Shown: positions 44,537-52,726 of the stretch, piece after piece
How positions within the stretch are numbered: the first letter of the stretch is position 1
Layout: each line of letters begins with the position of its first letter
Translations under genes and position numbers: made by a program
The notes under the pieces: model-generated
Databases searched by the model: none
The model's input: the letters and a program-made list of their open reading frames with translations, nothing else
Told to the model about the DNA's origin: nothing
Origin: Pseudomonas gozinkensis
GTDB taxonomy: Bacteria; Pseudomonadota; Gammaproteobacteria; Pseudomonadales; Pseudomonadaceae
Length of the DNA stretch: 64,000 bases
Assembly: GCF_014863585.1 (NCBI RefSeq)
Contig: NZ_CP062253.1
Coordinates: forward strand, 2,940,501 to 3,004,500
Reading direction: 5' to 3'

Positions 44537-45286
44537 ATGGAACAATTTCTAAGGATGTCAGCCATGGGGCTGTGTTTGGATCGCCCGTTCTCTGAACAAG
44601 AACTGGCCGAAAGCGACGAACTCGATCTACGGAACATTTCGGCAAAAACATGGCCGACGGTGCTCTCTGGATGTAAAGCCAAGGAGCTGTCCCTTTACAA
44701 CCTCAAGCTTGCTTCGCTTGAGGGGATCGAGCGGTTAACCAATACACGAAGGTTGACACTGGAACGGGCACCAAAAATTGAAACGGTGGAACCTGTTTCC
44801 AGACTGAGTGGCCTGACGCATCTGGCAATTGGAGACTTCCCAAAATTACGACGCCTCGACGGGCTTGAGAAGCTAAGTGAACTGACCGAGCTGCGTCTGT
44901 GCGGTAGCCTGGGTGGCGGTTCAGCTCTACGCCTTGAATCAATCGAACCTGTTAGTCGTATTTCCAGGCTCACCCGATTTTCGCTGGCCAACGCGAAGTT
45001 CGAGGTCGATGACATCACTGTCCTCGCTCGCTGCACGCATCTGCGTCACTTGAGTTTGACGAACCAGTTTGATCGATCGCAGATCGCCTTTCTCGCCAGT
45101 CGATTGAATGACCAGCTTGTCGAGCCTCTGACTGCCTATGTGGAAACACATCTGCGTTGTGTGAAGTGCAGTGGTCTGACGTCCATGTTCAGGGGACGAA
45201 GAATGCCTTTCCTTTGTCCGGCATGTGATGCACCTCGATTCGAAAAGCTCACCCGTCAGTTCGAGCAGTTGGTGAACGATGCATGA
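44537..45286 (+). CDS. Leucine-rich-repeat-like protein with C-terminal zinc ribbon
   Basis: 249 residues from ATG 44537; the frame is open to a TTG at 44513. Five or so 22-25-residue repeats of the L-x-x-L-x-L type fill residues 45-185 (E-L-S-L-Y-N-L-K-L-A-S-L-E-G, R-R-L-T-L-E-R-A, T-H-L-A-I-G-D-F, T-E-L-R-L-C-G). The C-terminus has C-V-K-C and C-P-A-C pairs separated by about 20 residues, a likely zinc ribbon. No signal peptide. It is the only gene between two related hairpins, which suggests it was inserted as a cassette. Protein-protein contact is likely; function unknown. Confidence 0.7.
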   Translation: MEQFLRMSAMGLCLDRPFSEQELAESDELDLRNISAKTWPTVLSGCKAKELSLYNLKLASLEGIERLTNTRRLTLERAPKIETVEPVSRLSGLTHLAIGDFPKLRRLDGLEKLSELTELRLCGSLGGGSALRLESIEPVSRISRLTRFSLANAKFEVDDITVLARCTHLRHLSLTNQFDRSQIAFLASRLNDQLVEPLTAYVETHLRCVKCSGLTSMFRGRRMPFLCPACDAPRFEKLTRQFEQLVNDA

Positions 45287-45296
45287 AGAATTAAGG

Positions 45297-45360
45297 AAAA
45301 GGGGCTGAAGAGAAGGGGGTTGATTTATTGGCTGAAAAATAAATCAGTCCCCTTTTTTCT
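45297..45360. repeat. Inverted-repeat hairpin, right flank of LRR gene
   Basis: AGAAGGGGGTTGATTTATT, an eight-base loop, then AATAAATCAGTCCCCTTTTTTCT; the right arm is the same sequence as in the left-flank hairpin. A partial extra arm AAAAGGGGCTGA precedes it. The long T-run makes it a good terminator for the LRR gene. Confidence 0.7.
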
Positions 45361-45410
45361 TTTTTTACAAAGGATGAGCGTCTGGGACCAGCATCACAAA
45401 ACTAGCTAAG

Positions 45411-45437
45411 CAAGTTAGCTATATGCTAGTGTCGCTA
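45411..45437. promoter_or_regulatory. Candidate MarR operator
   Basis: TAGCTA-AGCAAGT-TAGCTA, overlapping TAGCTATATGCTA and followed by a further GCTAG, 45-70 bp before the marR start. Short repeated palindromic half-sites next to marR genes are typical autoregulatory sites. Confidence 0.5.
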
Positions 45438-45480
45438 GCCCCAGACCGAACCATCCTCAATTCCCGGACACCTCCTGCGT

Positions 45481-46002
45481 ATGTCATCACCCACATCTGC
45501 GCCCAATCCCGCCGAAGATCCACGCAGCCTGCAGATCGCCAGCGATGCAGTGGGACAGCAGTTGCAACAGATCGCGATCCTGACCCGTGCTGCGGCCGGC
45601 CAGTTGGGCGTGGTGCTAGGCATCAACCAGACCGACGTGGCGGCGCTGGAGCATCTGATCACCGACGGGCCGTTGCCACCGACCGAGCTTGCCTCGCGTC
45701 TGTCCGTGACCACGGCGGGCGTCACCCAGGTTATCGACCGGCTGGAGCGCGCCGGGCACGTGGTTCGCGAGCGACAGCTCAACGACAAACGTCGGGTGCT
45801 GGTGTGCCCGGTGCCGGAATCGGTGGCGCAGGCCTATCGGCATATCGCGCCGATGCTCAATGGATTGAGCGCGGTGCTGGGGGCGCTCGACGACCGGGAT
45901 CGTGCAGTTATCGAGACCTTTCTCGGGCAGGTGATCGAGGTCTACCGCACCACGTTGCCGGGCAGCACGACCGCCATTTCTGAAACGCAGGACGCAGAAT
46001 GA
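45481..46002 (+). CDS. MarR family transcriptional regulator
   Basis: 173-residue winged-helix regulator. The DNA-binding part is near 70-115 (T-E-L-A-S-R-L-S-V-T-T-A-G-V-T-Q-V-I-D-R-L-E-R-A-G and the wing R-Q-L-N-D-K-R-R-V-L-V). Its last codons overlap the start of the monooxygenase gene by four bases, so it probably controls that gene and itself through the repeats upstream. Confidence 0.87.
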   Translation: MSSPTSAPNPAEDPRSLQIASDAVGQQLQQIAILTRAAAGQLGVVLGINQTDVAALEHLITDGPLPPTELASRLSVTTAGVTQVIDRLERAGHVVRERQLNDKRRVLVCPVPESVAQAYRHIAPMLNGLSAVLGALDDRDRAVIETFLGQVIEVYRTTLPGSTTAISETQDAE

Positions 46003-47201
46003 AACCACAGAAAATACTCGTCACCGGTGCAAGCATCGCCGGCCCCGCGTTGGCGTATTGGCTGTCGCGTCAAGGTATGGACGTCACGGTGGTCGAGCGG
46101 GCGCCGGCGTTTCGCGATGGCGGGCAAACCATCGACGTGCGTGGCGCCGGGCGTGAAGTGGTGCGGCGGATGGGGCTGGAGGAGCTGATTCGGGCGAACA
46201 CGACTCACGAGCAGGGCATTGCTTTTGTTGATCGGGACAACCAGACCCGAGCCTTCATCGGAGTCGATGCGTTTGACGGTGACGGGCCAATCGCGGAACT
46301 GGAGATCCTGCGCGGTGAACTTGCCAAGCTGTTGATCCAGCACAGCGAGGACCGGGTCACGTACCGGTTCGGCGATAGCATTGAAACCATCAAGGACGAT
46401 GGCGAGCAGGTTCTCGTGCGTTTCGAGCAGGGCGGGGAGCAGGTGTTCGATCTGGTGATCGTGGCTGAAGGCATCGGTTCGACGACCCGCAATCAGGTGT
46501 TCGGCGATGAAGTGAAGCGGCGCCCGCTCGATCTCTACACGGCCTATTTCACCGTGCCTCGACAGCCGAGCGACGGCCAGGTGATGCGCTGGCACAACCT
46601 GCCGGGCGGTCGCTGCGTCTGTTTACGTCCTGACAACCTGGGCACCACGCGAGCGTTTTTGTCTTTTCAGCAGGCGCCGAGCGGATACGAAAAGCTCGCG
46701 CAGGACGAACAGAAATCCTTGCTCAAAAAACTGTTTGCCGATGCCGGTTGGGAAACGCCTCGCGTACTCGCTGCGCTGGATGATACGACTGATCTTTATC
46801 TGGAAGCGGTGGGTCAGGTCAAAATGCCCCGCTGGTCCAAGGGGCGCATCGCGCTGCTCGGGGACGCGGCGTACTGTGCGTCGCCCATCAGCGGCATGGG
46901 CACCAGTCTTGGACTGTGCGGCGCCTACGTGCTGGCCGGAGAACTCGGGCGCCACGCCGATCACCGCCAGGCCTTCGCCGCCTACGAAGCGCTGATGCGT
47001 CCATTCGTGGCCCAGGCGCAAAGCGTGCCGAAATTCGCCCCGAGACTGGCCTCGCCGCATTCGCGTCTGGGCATTGCACTCGGCCATGCCGTGCTGCGGA
47101 TGGCTACTGCGCCGGGGCTCAAGAAGCTGTTCGGCAAAATCCTTTCGCCGAAAGCCGACGCTATCGTCCTGCCTGACTACGACGACTCACCGCGGGCATA
47201 A
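45999..47201 (+). CDS. FAD-dependent monooxygenase (TetX/PHBH-like)
   Basis: 400-residue class A flavin monooxygenase. FAD motif V-T-G-A-S-I-A-G-P-A-L-A at the N-terminus (serine variant of GxGxxG). Cofactor motifs D-L-V-I-V-A-E-G-I-G-S near 150-160 and L-L-G-D-A-A-Y-C-A-S-P near 287-297 are clear. Homologues hydroxylate aromatic compounds or tetracyclines. It is coupled to the marR gene, so it is likely induced by a small aromatic or drug-like ligand. Confidence 0.87.
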   Translation: MKPQKILVTGASIAGPALAYWLSRQGMDVTVVERAPAFRDGGQTIDVRGAGREVVRRMGLEELIRANTTHEQGIAFVDRDNQTRAFIGVDAFDGDGPIAELEILRGELAKLLIQHSEDRVTYRFGDSIETIKDDGEQVLVRFEQGGEQVFDLVIVAEGIGSTTRNQVFGDEVKRRPLDLYTAYFTVPRQPSDGQVMRWHNLPGGRCVCLRPDNLGTTRAFLSFQQAPSGYEKLAQDEQKSLLKKLFADAGWETPRVLAALDDTTDLYLEAVGQVKMPRWSKGRIALLGDAAYCASPISGMGTSLGLCGAYVLAGELGRHADHRQAFAAYEALMRPFVAQAQSVPKFAPRLASPHSRLGIALGHAVLRMATAPGLKKLFGKILSPKADAIVLPDYDDSPRA

Positions 47202-47204
47202 ACC

Positions 47205-48122
47205 TCACAACTCGATCGCCCAGGTCTGACTCACCAGCTCTTTGCCGAAGCTGTGAATCGGCTCTTCCTCGACCAGCTCAAACCCCGCCCGCTGATACAA
47301 CCGGCGGGCATCCACCAGATTGCTGGTGGTCCACAAAATCATCTTTGTGTAGCCGACATCCCGGGCAAACCGCAGGCATTCCTCGACCAGCCGATTGCCG
47401 ATCCCCAAGCCCCGCGCACTGGCATCCACGTAGAGCATGCGCAGTTTCGCGGTGGTTTCGTCGTGGCGGATCACGAACACCGAACCCACCACCTTGCCGT
47501 CCTTTTCCGCAATCCAGCAGCGCTCGCCCGTGGGGTCGAATTCGCGCAGGTATTTGGCGACGACCTCTGACACCAACGCTTCGAACTCTGAATTCCAGCC
47601 GTATTCACGGCTGTAGATCGCGGTCTGCTGATGCACCACCAGACCCATGTCACCGGGTTGCGGATCGCGCAGCAGATAGGTCGTCGGCTGACCGCCCTCG
47701 AGCAGCGTCTGGATCTGCTTCATCGATGCGATCAGTTGCAGTTGCTGCGGATCGGACAGGCGTTCGAGCAGGGTGATGACCTCTTGCCGCGAGGCTTGCT
47801 CCAGCGGCGCCAGGATCTCGCGGCCGAGGTCGGTGATGTGCAACTGACTGGCGCGGGCGTCGGTGGCGGAGGGGACTTTCTGGATCAGGCCCTTTTTGTC
47901 GAAACCACTGATGATCCGGCTCATGTAACCCGCGTCGAGGCTGAGCATCTGCCGCAGGTCGGCGCTGGTCAGATCGCCGCCGGACGCGAGTTCGTAGAGG
48001 ATGCGCAGTTCTGTCAGCGAGTAATCGCTTTGCAGCAGATGCTCCTGTAACACGCCGATCTGATGGGTGTAGAAACGGTTGAATTGCCGGACGATGTCGG
48101 CGCGGTCGGTGATCGAGGACAT
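47205..48122 (-). CDS. MarR-GNAT fusion regulator/acetyltransferase
   Basis: 305-residue two-domain protein. A MarR winged helix (about 5-145; S-A-D-L-R-Q-M-L-S-L-D-A-G-Y-M-S-R-I-I, wing near 80) is fused to a GNAT acetyltransferase (about 150-300; acetyl-CoA loop A-R-G-L-G-I-G-N-R-L-V near 245 and Y-Q-R-A-G-F-E-L near 285). Such fusions are a recognised class in proteobacteria. A perfect palindrome lies 26 bp upstream of its start and is the likely operator. It converges with the monooxygenase gene. Confidence 0.88.
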   Translation of the reverse strand: MSSITDRADIVRQFNRFYTHQIGVLQEHLLQSDYSLTELRILYELASGGDLTSADLRQMLSLDAGYMSRIISGFDKKGLIQKVPSATDARASQLHITDLGREILAPLEQASRQEVITLLERLSDPQQLQLIASMKQIQTLLEGGQPTTYLLRDPQPGDMGLVVHQQTAIYSREYGWNSEFEALVSEVVAKYLREFDPTGERCWIAEKDGKVVGSVFVIRHDETTAKLRMLYVDASARGLGIGNRLVEECLRFARDVGYTKMILWTTSNLVDARRLYQRAGFELVEEEPIHSFGKELVSQTWAIEL

Positions 48123-48147
48123 GGTGTGAGGCTCATGTGTTTGCTTT

Positions 48148-48167
48148 AGGCAACTATATAGTTGCCT
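48148..48167. promoter_or_regulatory. Perfect 20-bp palindrome upstream of MarR-GNAT gene
   Basis: AGGCAACTATATAGTTGCCT, perfectly symmetric, followed by a partial repeat (GAGGCAATCAAG). It lies 26-45 bp before the MarR-GNAT start, and right behind the stop of the next gene. Size and symmetry fit a MarR dimer site used for autoregulation. Confidence 0.7.
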
Positions 48168-48179
48168 GAGGCAATCAAG

Positions 48180-48872
48180 TCAAATGAATGATTTCATGAT
48201 CCCGAACGCAAAGTCTGCCGGATCGAACCGCTCAGCCGTGTCCATTTGTATGTTTCTGAGGTTCACCGTTTCCAGGTGTGTGGCGTAGAGCGATTCGGAA
48301 AAACAGGTGATCAACAGCGTGCGACGGCGTGCGCCGCTGGAATTCAGGCTGCCGGCGTGGATCAGGTCGGCATCGAAGATCAGGATGTCGCCCGCGCTGC
48401 CCGTCAGTTGCACGGATCGGGACTCGTCGGTGAAATCGAACGGAGGCTCGCTCAGAGCAGAGCGATGACTGCCGGGAACGATGCGGGTTGCACCGTTTTC
48501 GGGGCCGTAGTCGTCGAGATACACCAGCGCGTTGACGGTGTCGCCGGGGCGTTGCGCCGACAAGTCGCGGTGCAACTGCTGGTGGCCGCCATTGATGAGC
48601 GGTTCGCGGCCCTCGACCTGAGAGAGGAAGAAGCGCTCGCCGATCAACTCGCCGACCACCGCCAGCAATGGTGGCAATCGGCACACGGCCTGGACGGTCG
48701 GGTCAGTGTCCAGCTGCGAATGGCGCCAGTCGATGCCACGGGGCACGGGCCATTCGCTTGAAGGCTTCACACCTGCATCGAAGACAACGCGCAGAGTGTC
48801 CAGCCATGCCGGCGCAATTACCTGGCGCAGCAGCACGTAGCCGTTTCGGTGGAGTTGCTCACGGTCAGCCAC
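48180..48872 (-). CDS. Phytanoyl-CoA dioxygenase family protein (Fe(II)/2-oxoglutarate)
   Basis: 230-residue PhyH-like oxygenase. The iron ligands are expected in Q-L-H-R-D-L near residue 100 (H-x-D) and the distal histidine in D-L-I-H-A-G near 170; an arginine for 2-oxoglutarate is seen in R-R-R-T-L-L a few residues later. GTG start after GAGGG. Family members hydroxylate diverse small metabolites; substrate unknown here. Confidence 0.8.
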   Translation of the reverse strand: MADREQLHRNGYVLLRQVIAPAWLDTLRVVFDAGVKPSSEWPVPRGIDWRHSQLDTDPTVQAVCRLPPLLAVVGELIGERFFLSQVEGREPLINGGHQQLHRDLSAQRPGDTVNALVYLDDYGPENGATRIVPGSHRSALSEPPFDFTDESRSVQLTGSAGDILIFDADLIHAGSLNSSGARRRTLLITCFSESLYATHLETVNLRNIQMDTAERFDPADFAFGIMKSFI

Positions 48873-48893
48873 AGACGCCCTCGGTTTTGTTGG

Positions 48894-49217
48894 TTACCGC
48901 AGAGCGTAGACAAAAGCCTCAACGACGGCGCCGTCATCCAGCGTCACCTTGGTCAACACCCGCTGATACTCAGCCCCTTCAAACTCATCCAGCGCCGCCC
49001 AGTGCAGGTGGAAATTCTCGGAGGCAAAGACGTAGCCTTCGATCACATCACCATCCTCGGCAATCACCAGACCGGGAAAGCCCATTGCCGCGCCCCATCC
49101 GGCCTGCGACAGGCGCCCCTTCAGCGAAGCGGCCTGCCATGTGCCGCCGATGTTCAGCATCACATGCTCATTCGGCCGGCCAGGGCCCAGGGTTCCATAA
49201 ACGAAGAGACGTTCCAC
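48894..49217 (-). CDS. Gamma-glutamylcyclotransferase-like (GGCT/YtfP) protein
   Basis: 107-residue protein. The family signature V-Y-G-T-L-G-P-G is at about residues 6-13, and a catalytic-type glutamate is in L-D-E-F-E-G near 77-82, with Y-x-R following. YtfP-like proteins process gamma-glutamyl amides. GTG start with AGGAGC upstream. It lies just before the PhyH gene on the same strand. Confidence 0.86.
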   Translation of the reverse strand: MERLFVYGTLGPGRPNEHVMLNIGGTWQAASLKGRLSQAGWGAAMGFPGLVIAEDGDVIEGYVFASENFHLHWAALDEFEGAEYQRVLTKVTLDDGAVVEAFVYALR

Positions 49218-49283
49218 GATTGCTCCTGCCTGTCAAAAAGGGAGGGATCCTGACCTATGCGCGTTGTGCAGGCAACACTGCGA

Positions 49284-50321
49284 TCAGTTCTGCGCCGACC
49301 GGCTCAGAAACCCGTCGATCAACGCCACCACCTGTTGCTGGATCACCTCCCGCGAGCGAGCGCCGCCGTCCTCGCAAATGATGCCGTCGCCCGGCGAATC
49401 TTCTTCGAGCAGCGCCACGGCGCCGGGCTTGCACAAGGACATGAAGCTGAAATGGCTGGCGTCGCTGATCTCGACATACTGCGAGGTGGCCGAAGGCAGG
49501 CGCGTGGCGAGATTCGCCGATTCGAGTTGGGCGGGAAGGTCTTCGGACGGTACGCCCGCGCCGATCACCAGTGTCGGAACCGGCAACGCGGCGAGGCTGG
49601 CGTCGGTCATCCCGCGTGACAGGCCCAGGTCCAGTGAAACGATGGCGCTGACGCGTTTGTCGCTCAAATCCGCGCTGATCTGGCTCTTCGCCTCCGGCGT
49701 GTCGGCGACGTTGATCGTCTTGTAGACGGAGCAACTGGCGAGTTTTTGATGGGCTGCGCAGTCCTCGGCAAAGTGCTCAGGGTCGAAGCGTGTGCCGGCA
49801 ATTTCCAGAGCGGTCCAGCCGCCAAGTGAATGGCCGGCGACTGCAATTCGGCCCTTCGAGACTGCGCCAAATTGCTCCGGTTGAGCGATGACCGCATCGA
49901 TCACACGGCTTATGTCGGCAGGTCGCTGCCACAACTGTGCAGCAGCTTTCAGACTGCGGTCATGAGTCGTGGTGCCAGGGTGATTGACCGCCGCGACAAT
50001 GTAACCCTGGCGGGCCAGCGCACTGGCCAGCCATGCCTGATTGCTCCAGTTGCCCCTGAAACCGTGGGACAGCACCAGCAATGGATGATCGCCGGCTGTT
50101 GGCGGCGCCTCGCGCACCGCCGAAGTCCCGACGAACACCGCGTCGTCGGCAATCAATTGTGCGGGGGCGGTGGTCTTGGCGGGATACCAGACGACCATGT
50201 CCAGCGGGCGCTCGTTGCGCGCGTCCGACAGCGTGGCGGAGCGGAAACCGATGGGGTTTTCGTCAGCGCTTGCGCTGGCCGAAAGGCAGATCAGAAGCAG
50301 CAGACCGAAAGCGTTTTTCAT
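49284..50321 (-). CDS. Exported alpha/beta hydrolase (platelet-activating-factor-acetylhydrolase-like)
   Basis: 345-residue protein with a signal peptide (about 1-19). The core shows L-S-H-G-F-R-G-N near 85-92, nucleophile elbow G-H-S-L-G-G near 163-168 with serine, and the histidine in D-A-S-H-F-S-F near 290. Two cysteine pairs in the cap suggest periplasmic disulfides. Typical esterase/PAF-AH fold; substrate unknown. Good ribosome site GGACG. Confidence 0.84.
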   Translation of the reverse strand: MKNAFGLLLLICLSASASADENPIGFRSATLSDARNERPLDMVVWYPAKTTAPAQLIADDAVFVGTSAVREAPPTAGDHPLLVLSHGFRGNWSNQAWLASALARQGYIVAAVNHPGTTTHDRSLKAAAQLWQRPADISRVIDAVIAQPEQFGAVSKGRIAVAGHSLGGWTALEIAGTRFDPEHFAEDCAAHQKLASCSVYKTINVADTPEAKSQISADLSDKRVSAIVSLDLGLSRGMTDASLAALPVPTLVIGAGVPSEDLPAQLESANLATRLPSATSQYVEISDASHFSFMSLCKPGAVALLEEDSPGDGIICEDGGARSREVIQQQVVALIDGFLSRSAQN

Positions 50322-50339
50322 TGTTTTTATCGTCCTTGA

Positions 50340-50771
50340 TCAAATCGGGCAAACAGGACGTTCGCCCAGACGTTGTACCAGTCTTACGAGATAACCGTCC
50401 GGATCCTGAACGAGAAATTCACGCTGGCCAACTTCGACGTCGTCAGCGCGATACCAGGTGTCTTTGCAGGTTTTATAGAGTGAGACCTGGGCGGCGCCGA
50501 GTCTTTCGATGATGGGAGCAACCACCTCAACGTCAATCTGCAGATTGACGCCTCTTCCGAAGGGCTTGCTCAGTTCCGCCGTCAGCCACTGGCCTGCATC
50601 CGGATCAACCTGCTCGAGCATGACTTGAGCGCCATTCAGGTCGAGGTAGGCGAAGCCATCTTCCGGGCGTTGATAAGCTACGTTGAAGCCCAGGCAGGAA
50701 ACCCAGAACGCGAGGCTGGCCTGCAGATCCGTGACCATCAATTCTGGAACCAGTTTGTTCCGTTGAAACAT
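50340..50771 (-). CDS. VOC family protein (bleomycin-resistance-type)
   Basis: 143-residue glyoxalase/bleomycin-resistance fold. The two beta-alpha-beta modules are visible: V-P-E-L-M-V-T-D-L-Q-A-S-L-A-F-W at the start and R-E-F-L-V-Q-D-P-D-G-Y-L-V-R-L near 115-130. The pattern matches BLMA-type binding proteins that sequester bleomycin-like drugs, though many relatives have other roles. AAAGGAA ribosome site. Confidence 0.82.
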   Translation of the reverse strand: MFQRNKLVPELMVTDLQASLAFWVSCLGFNVAYQRPEDGFAYLDLNGAQVMLEQVDPDAGQWLTAELSKPFGRGVNLQIDVEVVAPIIERLGAAQVSLYKTCKDTWYRADDVEVGQREFLVQDPDGYLVRLVQRLGERPVCPI

Positions 50772-50802
50772 GGGGTGAATTCCTTTTCATTCGAGGGGTT
50801 GA

Positions 50803-51285
50803 TCAGTTGAAGGCGTTGCGCAGTGCTTCGATCACCTCTTCAACAGAGCGGCCCTGAATGGCCGGCGGTGTGGGGTTCTCGGCAAATTCTCGCCAAACGA
50901 ACAGCGTCAGCTCTGCGCCATCGGTCGATGGCAAGGGATTCTCGGCGTAGGCAAAAGATTCGAGCAGGCGATAGCGGGAGTCTCTCCAGAACAAGTCTTC
51001 GACCCAGTCATAGACCGGAATAAAATGGAAGTGGAAAGGTAGACCCGGCTCATGGCCGAAGCGGCCGATATAAAGACGCTTGGGCTTCAGATAATGCTCA
51101 ATGATCTGCTGGGTTCTTGCGAGCAGCCCTCCGAGCTCCGCCAATGCCTCTGTCGACAGCTCGGTCAGTGAGTTGGTTTTGATCCTGGTTCCCAGCATCA
51201 GATAGCCGGGAAGTGCACTGGCCAGATGGTGGTTGACGATCCAGTGCTCGGTTTCATGAAGAATGAAGTGCGGGGCAATTTCCAT
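50803..51285 (-). CDS. HIT-domain protein
   Basis: 160-residue protein of the histidine-triad superfamily. The triad is H-F-H-F-I-P-V near residue 85, preceded by E-P-G-L-P-F; the classic fourth-position His is not obvious, so nucleotide-hydrolase activity is uncertain. ATG 51285 is used; a TTG at 51306 would add seven residues and is nearer an AGGA. It precedes the VOC gene on the same strand. Confidence 0.72.
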   Translation of the reverse strand: MEIAPHFILHETEHWIVNHHLASALPGYLMLGTRIKTNSLTELSTEALAELGGLLARTQQIIEHYLKPKRLYIGRFGHEPGLPFHFHFIPVYDWVEDLFWRDSRYRLLESFAYAENPLPSTDGAELTLFVWREFAENPTPPAIQGRSVEEVIEALRNAFN

Positions 51286-51352
51286 GTGCCATTGGTCCTG
51301 GGGCAAGCGGTGCGCCAGCGTAGCAAAAGTGCAGGTCTTTCAGCTGAAGACA

Positions 51353-51374
51353 GAAAAATAGATCTGTCCCCTTT
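51353..51374. repeat. Half copy of the GTCCCCTTT hairpin element
   Basis: GAAAAATAGATCTGTCCCCTTT resembles the right arm of the two hairpins around the LRR gene (AATAAATCAGTCCCCTTTT). No matching left arm is next to it. Confidence 0.45.
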
Positions 51375-51518
51375 CTAGTCGACTTTGATGCGGCGTTGCT
51401 ATCTCTTCTTAAGAAAGTGCTCGCAGTGACGATAACTACCCCAGTCCTGAAATAGGTAAAACCGCTCAAGGTTCAAGGAAAAAGGTTCATGGTCACTGAA
51501 GGATCCGGGCGCTCACGG

Positions 51519-52217
51519 ATGACATCCGCTTCGGGCGTGCAGTACTTTACAAAACAGCTTCCGTTTCTGGCATTGGCCAGCCTGCTGGTCGCAGGCTGTT
51601 CCAGCCATGAACCGACTCGGTTCCCGGCCGCGCCCGATCAATGCCTGATTGCAGGCCCGGTCAACAGCACTGAGTACGACAGGTGCGTAAAGGATCGGGA
51701 AATCAGAAAAGCGGAAGCGCTTGAAGAGCTTCTCGATAACGACGCGGTAAGGATGCAAGTACGCACCGATATCCAAAGTAAGTTTCAGGAATCTGATTTT
51801 CCAGCTACGCCTCTTCCCGGGACTTTCGCCGTAGTGGACTCTATCTCGGCAACTGAAAAACAGGCGTTGCCATTCAAAGCCCGAATCACCTGGAAATATT
51901 CCTCCCCGACTCACGCGCCGGGATATCGGGTCGGCAAGCGCATGGCCGAAATGGAGAAGCTGATACTGCCGGCCTTACAGGATAAAGGCCTGGCCAAATG
52001 GATATGCACAGTGACGGGAGGCGGGCAACGTGAATGGATCTTCTACACACAAAGCGACGAAGCATTCATTGCCAGGACACAGGCAGTTCTGGCGCAGACC
52101 GGTCCATACCCGATCGAACTGACGGCGAAAAAAGAAGCGGTGTCGGGAACTGAGCTACAGAGCGCTGAAAATCTGACTGAAGACATCCGCATGACCCCCA
52201 AGAAATGCATGGAGTAA
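51519..52217 (+). CDS. Lipoprotein with C-terminal DUF695 domain
   Basis: 232 residues from ATG 51519; the frame is open to 51489. Lipobox S-L-L-V-A-G-C-S-S near residue 27, so a lipid-anchored envelope protein. The middle is charged and helical. The C-terminal part has W-I-F-Y-T-Q-S-D-E-A-F near 180-190, typical of DUF695. Function unknown. A strong terminator follows. Confidence 0.75.
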   Translation: MTSASGVQYFTKQLPFLALASLLVAGCSSHEPTRFPAAPDQCLIAGPVNSTEYDRCVKDREIRKAEALEELLDNDAVRMQVRTDIQSKFQESDFPATPLPGTFAVVDSISATEKQALPFKARITWKYSSPTHAPGYRVGKRMAEMEKLILPALQDKGLAKWICTVTGGGQREWIFYTQSDEAFIARTQAVLAQTGPYPIELTAKKEAVSGTELQSAENLTEDIRMTPKKCME

Positions 52218-52225
52218 CCCGAATG

Positions 52226-52257
52226 AAAAAGCCCGGCGGTTAAGGCCGGGCTTTTGT
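52226..52257 (+). terminator. Rho-independent terminator after DUF695 lipoprotein gene
   Basis: AAAAAGCCCGGC and GCCGGGCTTTT arms with a short loop, 9 bp after the stop codon. It also lies 26 bp behind the convergent repeat-protein gene and could serve both. Confidence 0.85.
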
Positions 52258-52282
52258 CGAGTGCTGCGGTAAAACCCAGCAT

Positions 52283-52627
52283 TCAGACGTTACGACGTTC
52301 GATCAGACGGTCAGAGCCACCTTCGGCAACCGCATCGCTGAACAGCGGATCGGTTTCGGTCGCGGCAACCGCATCGCTGAACAGCGGATCAGTTTCAGTC
52401 GCGGCAACGGCATCACTGAACAGCGGATCGGTTTGAGTCGCAGAGGCAACAGCGTCACTGAACAGCGGATCAGTCTGGGTCGCAGCAGCAACGGCATCAC
52501 TGAAGAGTGGATCAGTTTGAGTCGCAGAGGCAACAGCATCGCTGAACAGTGGGTCGGTTTCAGTCGCCGCAAAAGCATTCAGGGCGAAGAGCGAGAAGGC
52601 GATACCGAAGAGGGTTTGGCGTTTCAT
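52283..52627 (-). CDS. Secreted protein made of six TDPLFSDAVA repeats
   Basis: 114-residue protein. Signal peptide 1-20 (ending N-A-F-A). The mature chain is six tandem copies of T-[EQ]-T-D-P-L-F-S-D-A-V-A with A/SA spacers, in units of 14, 14, 14, 13 and 13 residues plus a last copy, and ends E-G-G-S-D-R-L-I-E-R-R-N-V. That tail is found on short Pseudomonas exported proteins often annotated as 'phage infection protein', which usually lack such repeats. Lone gene, terminator-bounded. Function unknown. Confidence 0.78.
   Translation of the reverse strand: MKRQTLFGIAFSLFALNAFAATETDPLFSDAVASATQTDPLFSDAVAAATQTDPLFSDAVASATQTDPLFSDAVAATETDPLFSDAVAATETDPLFSDAVAEGGSDRLIERRNV
52300..52562. repeat. 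Tandem 39/42-bp coding repeats
   Basis: Six near-identical DNA units around CATCGCTGAACAGCGGATC, with 42-bp and 39-bp periods and mostly synonymous differences. The alternation of two lengths shows that codons were gained or lost in multiples of three, so the array is selected as protein but is liable to slip. Confidence 0.8.
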
Positions 52628-52726
52628 GGTTCTGTACTCCGTGTGCAGTGGGTTGGTATGGAGCAGATCCTACGCTTTGGATTCGATATGAGAACTTCAT
52701 TGAATTAATGGTTGTTATTGATGCAG

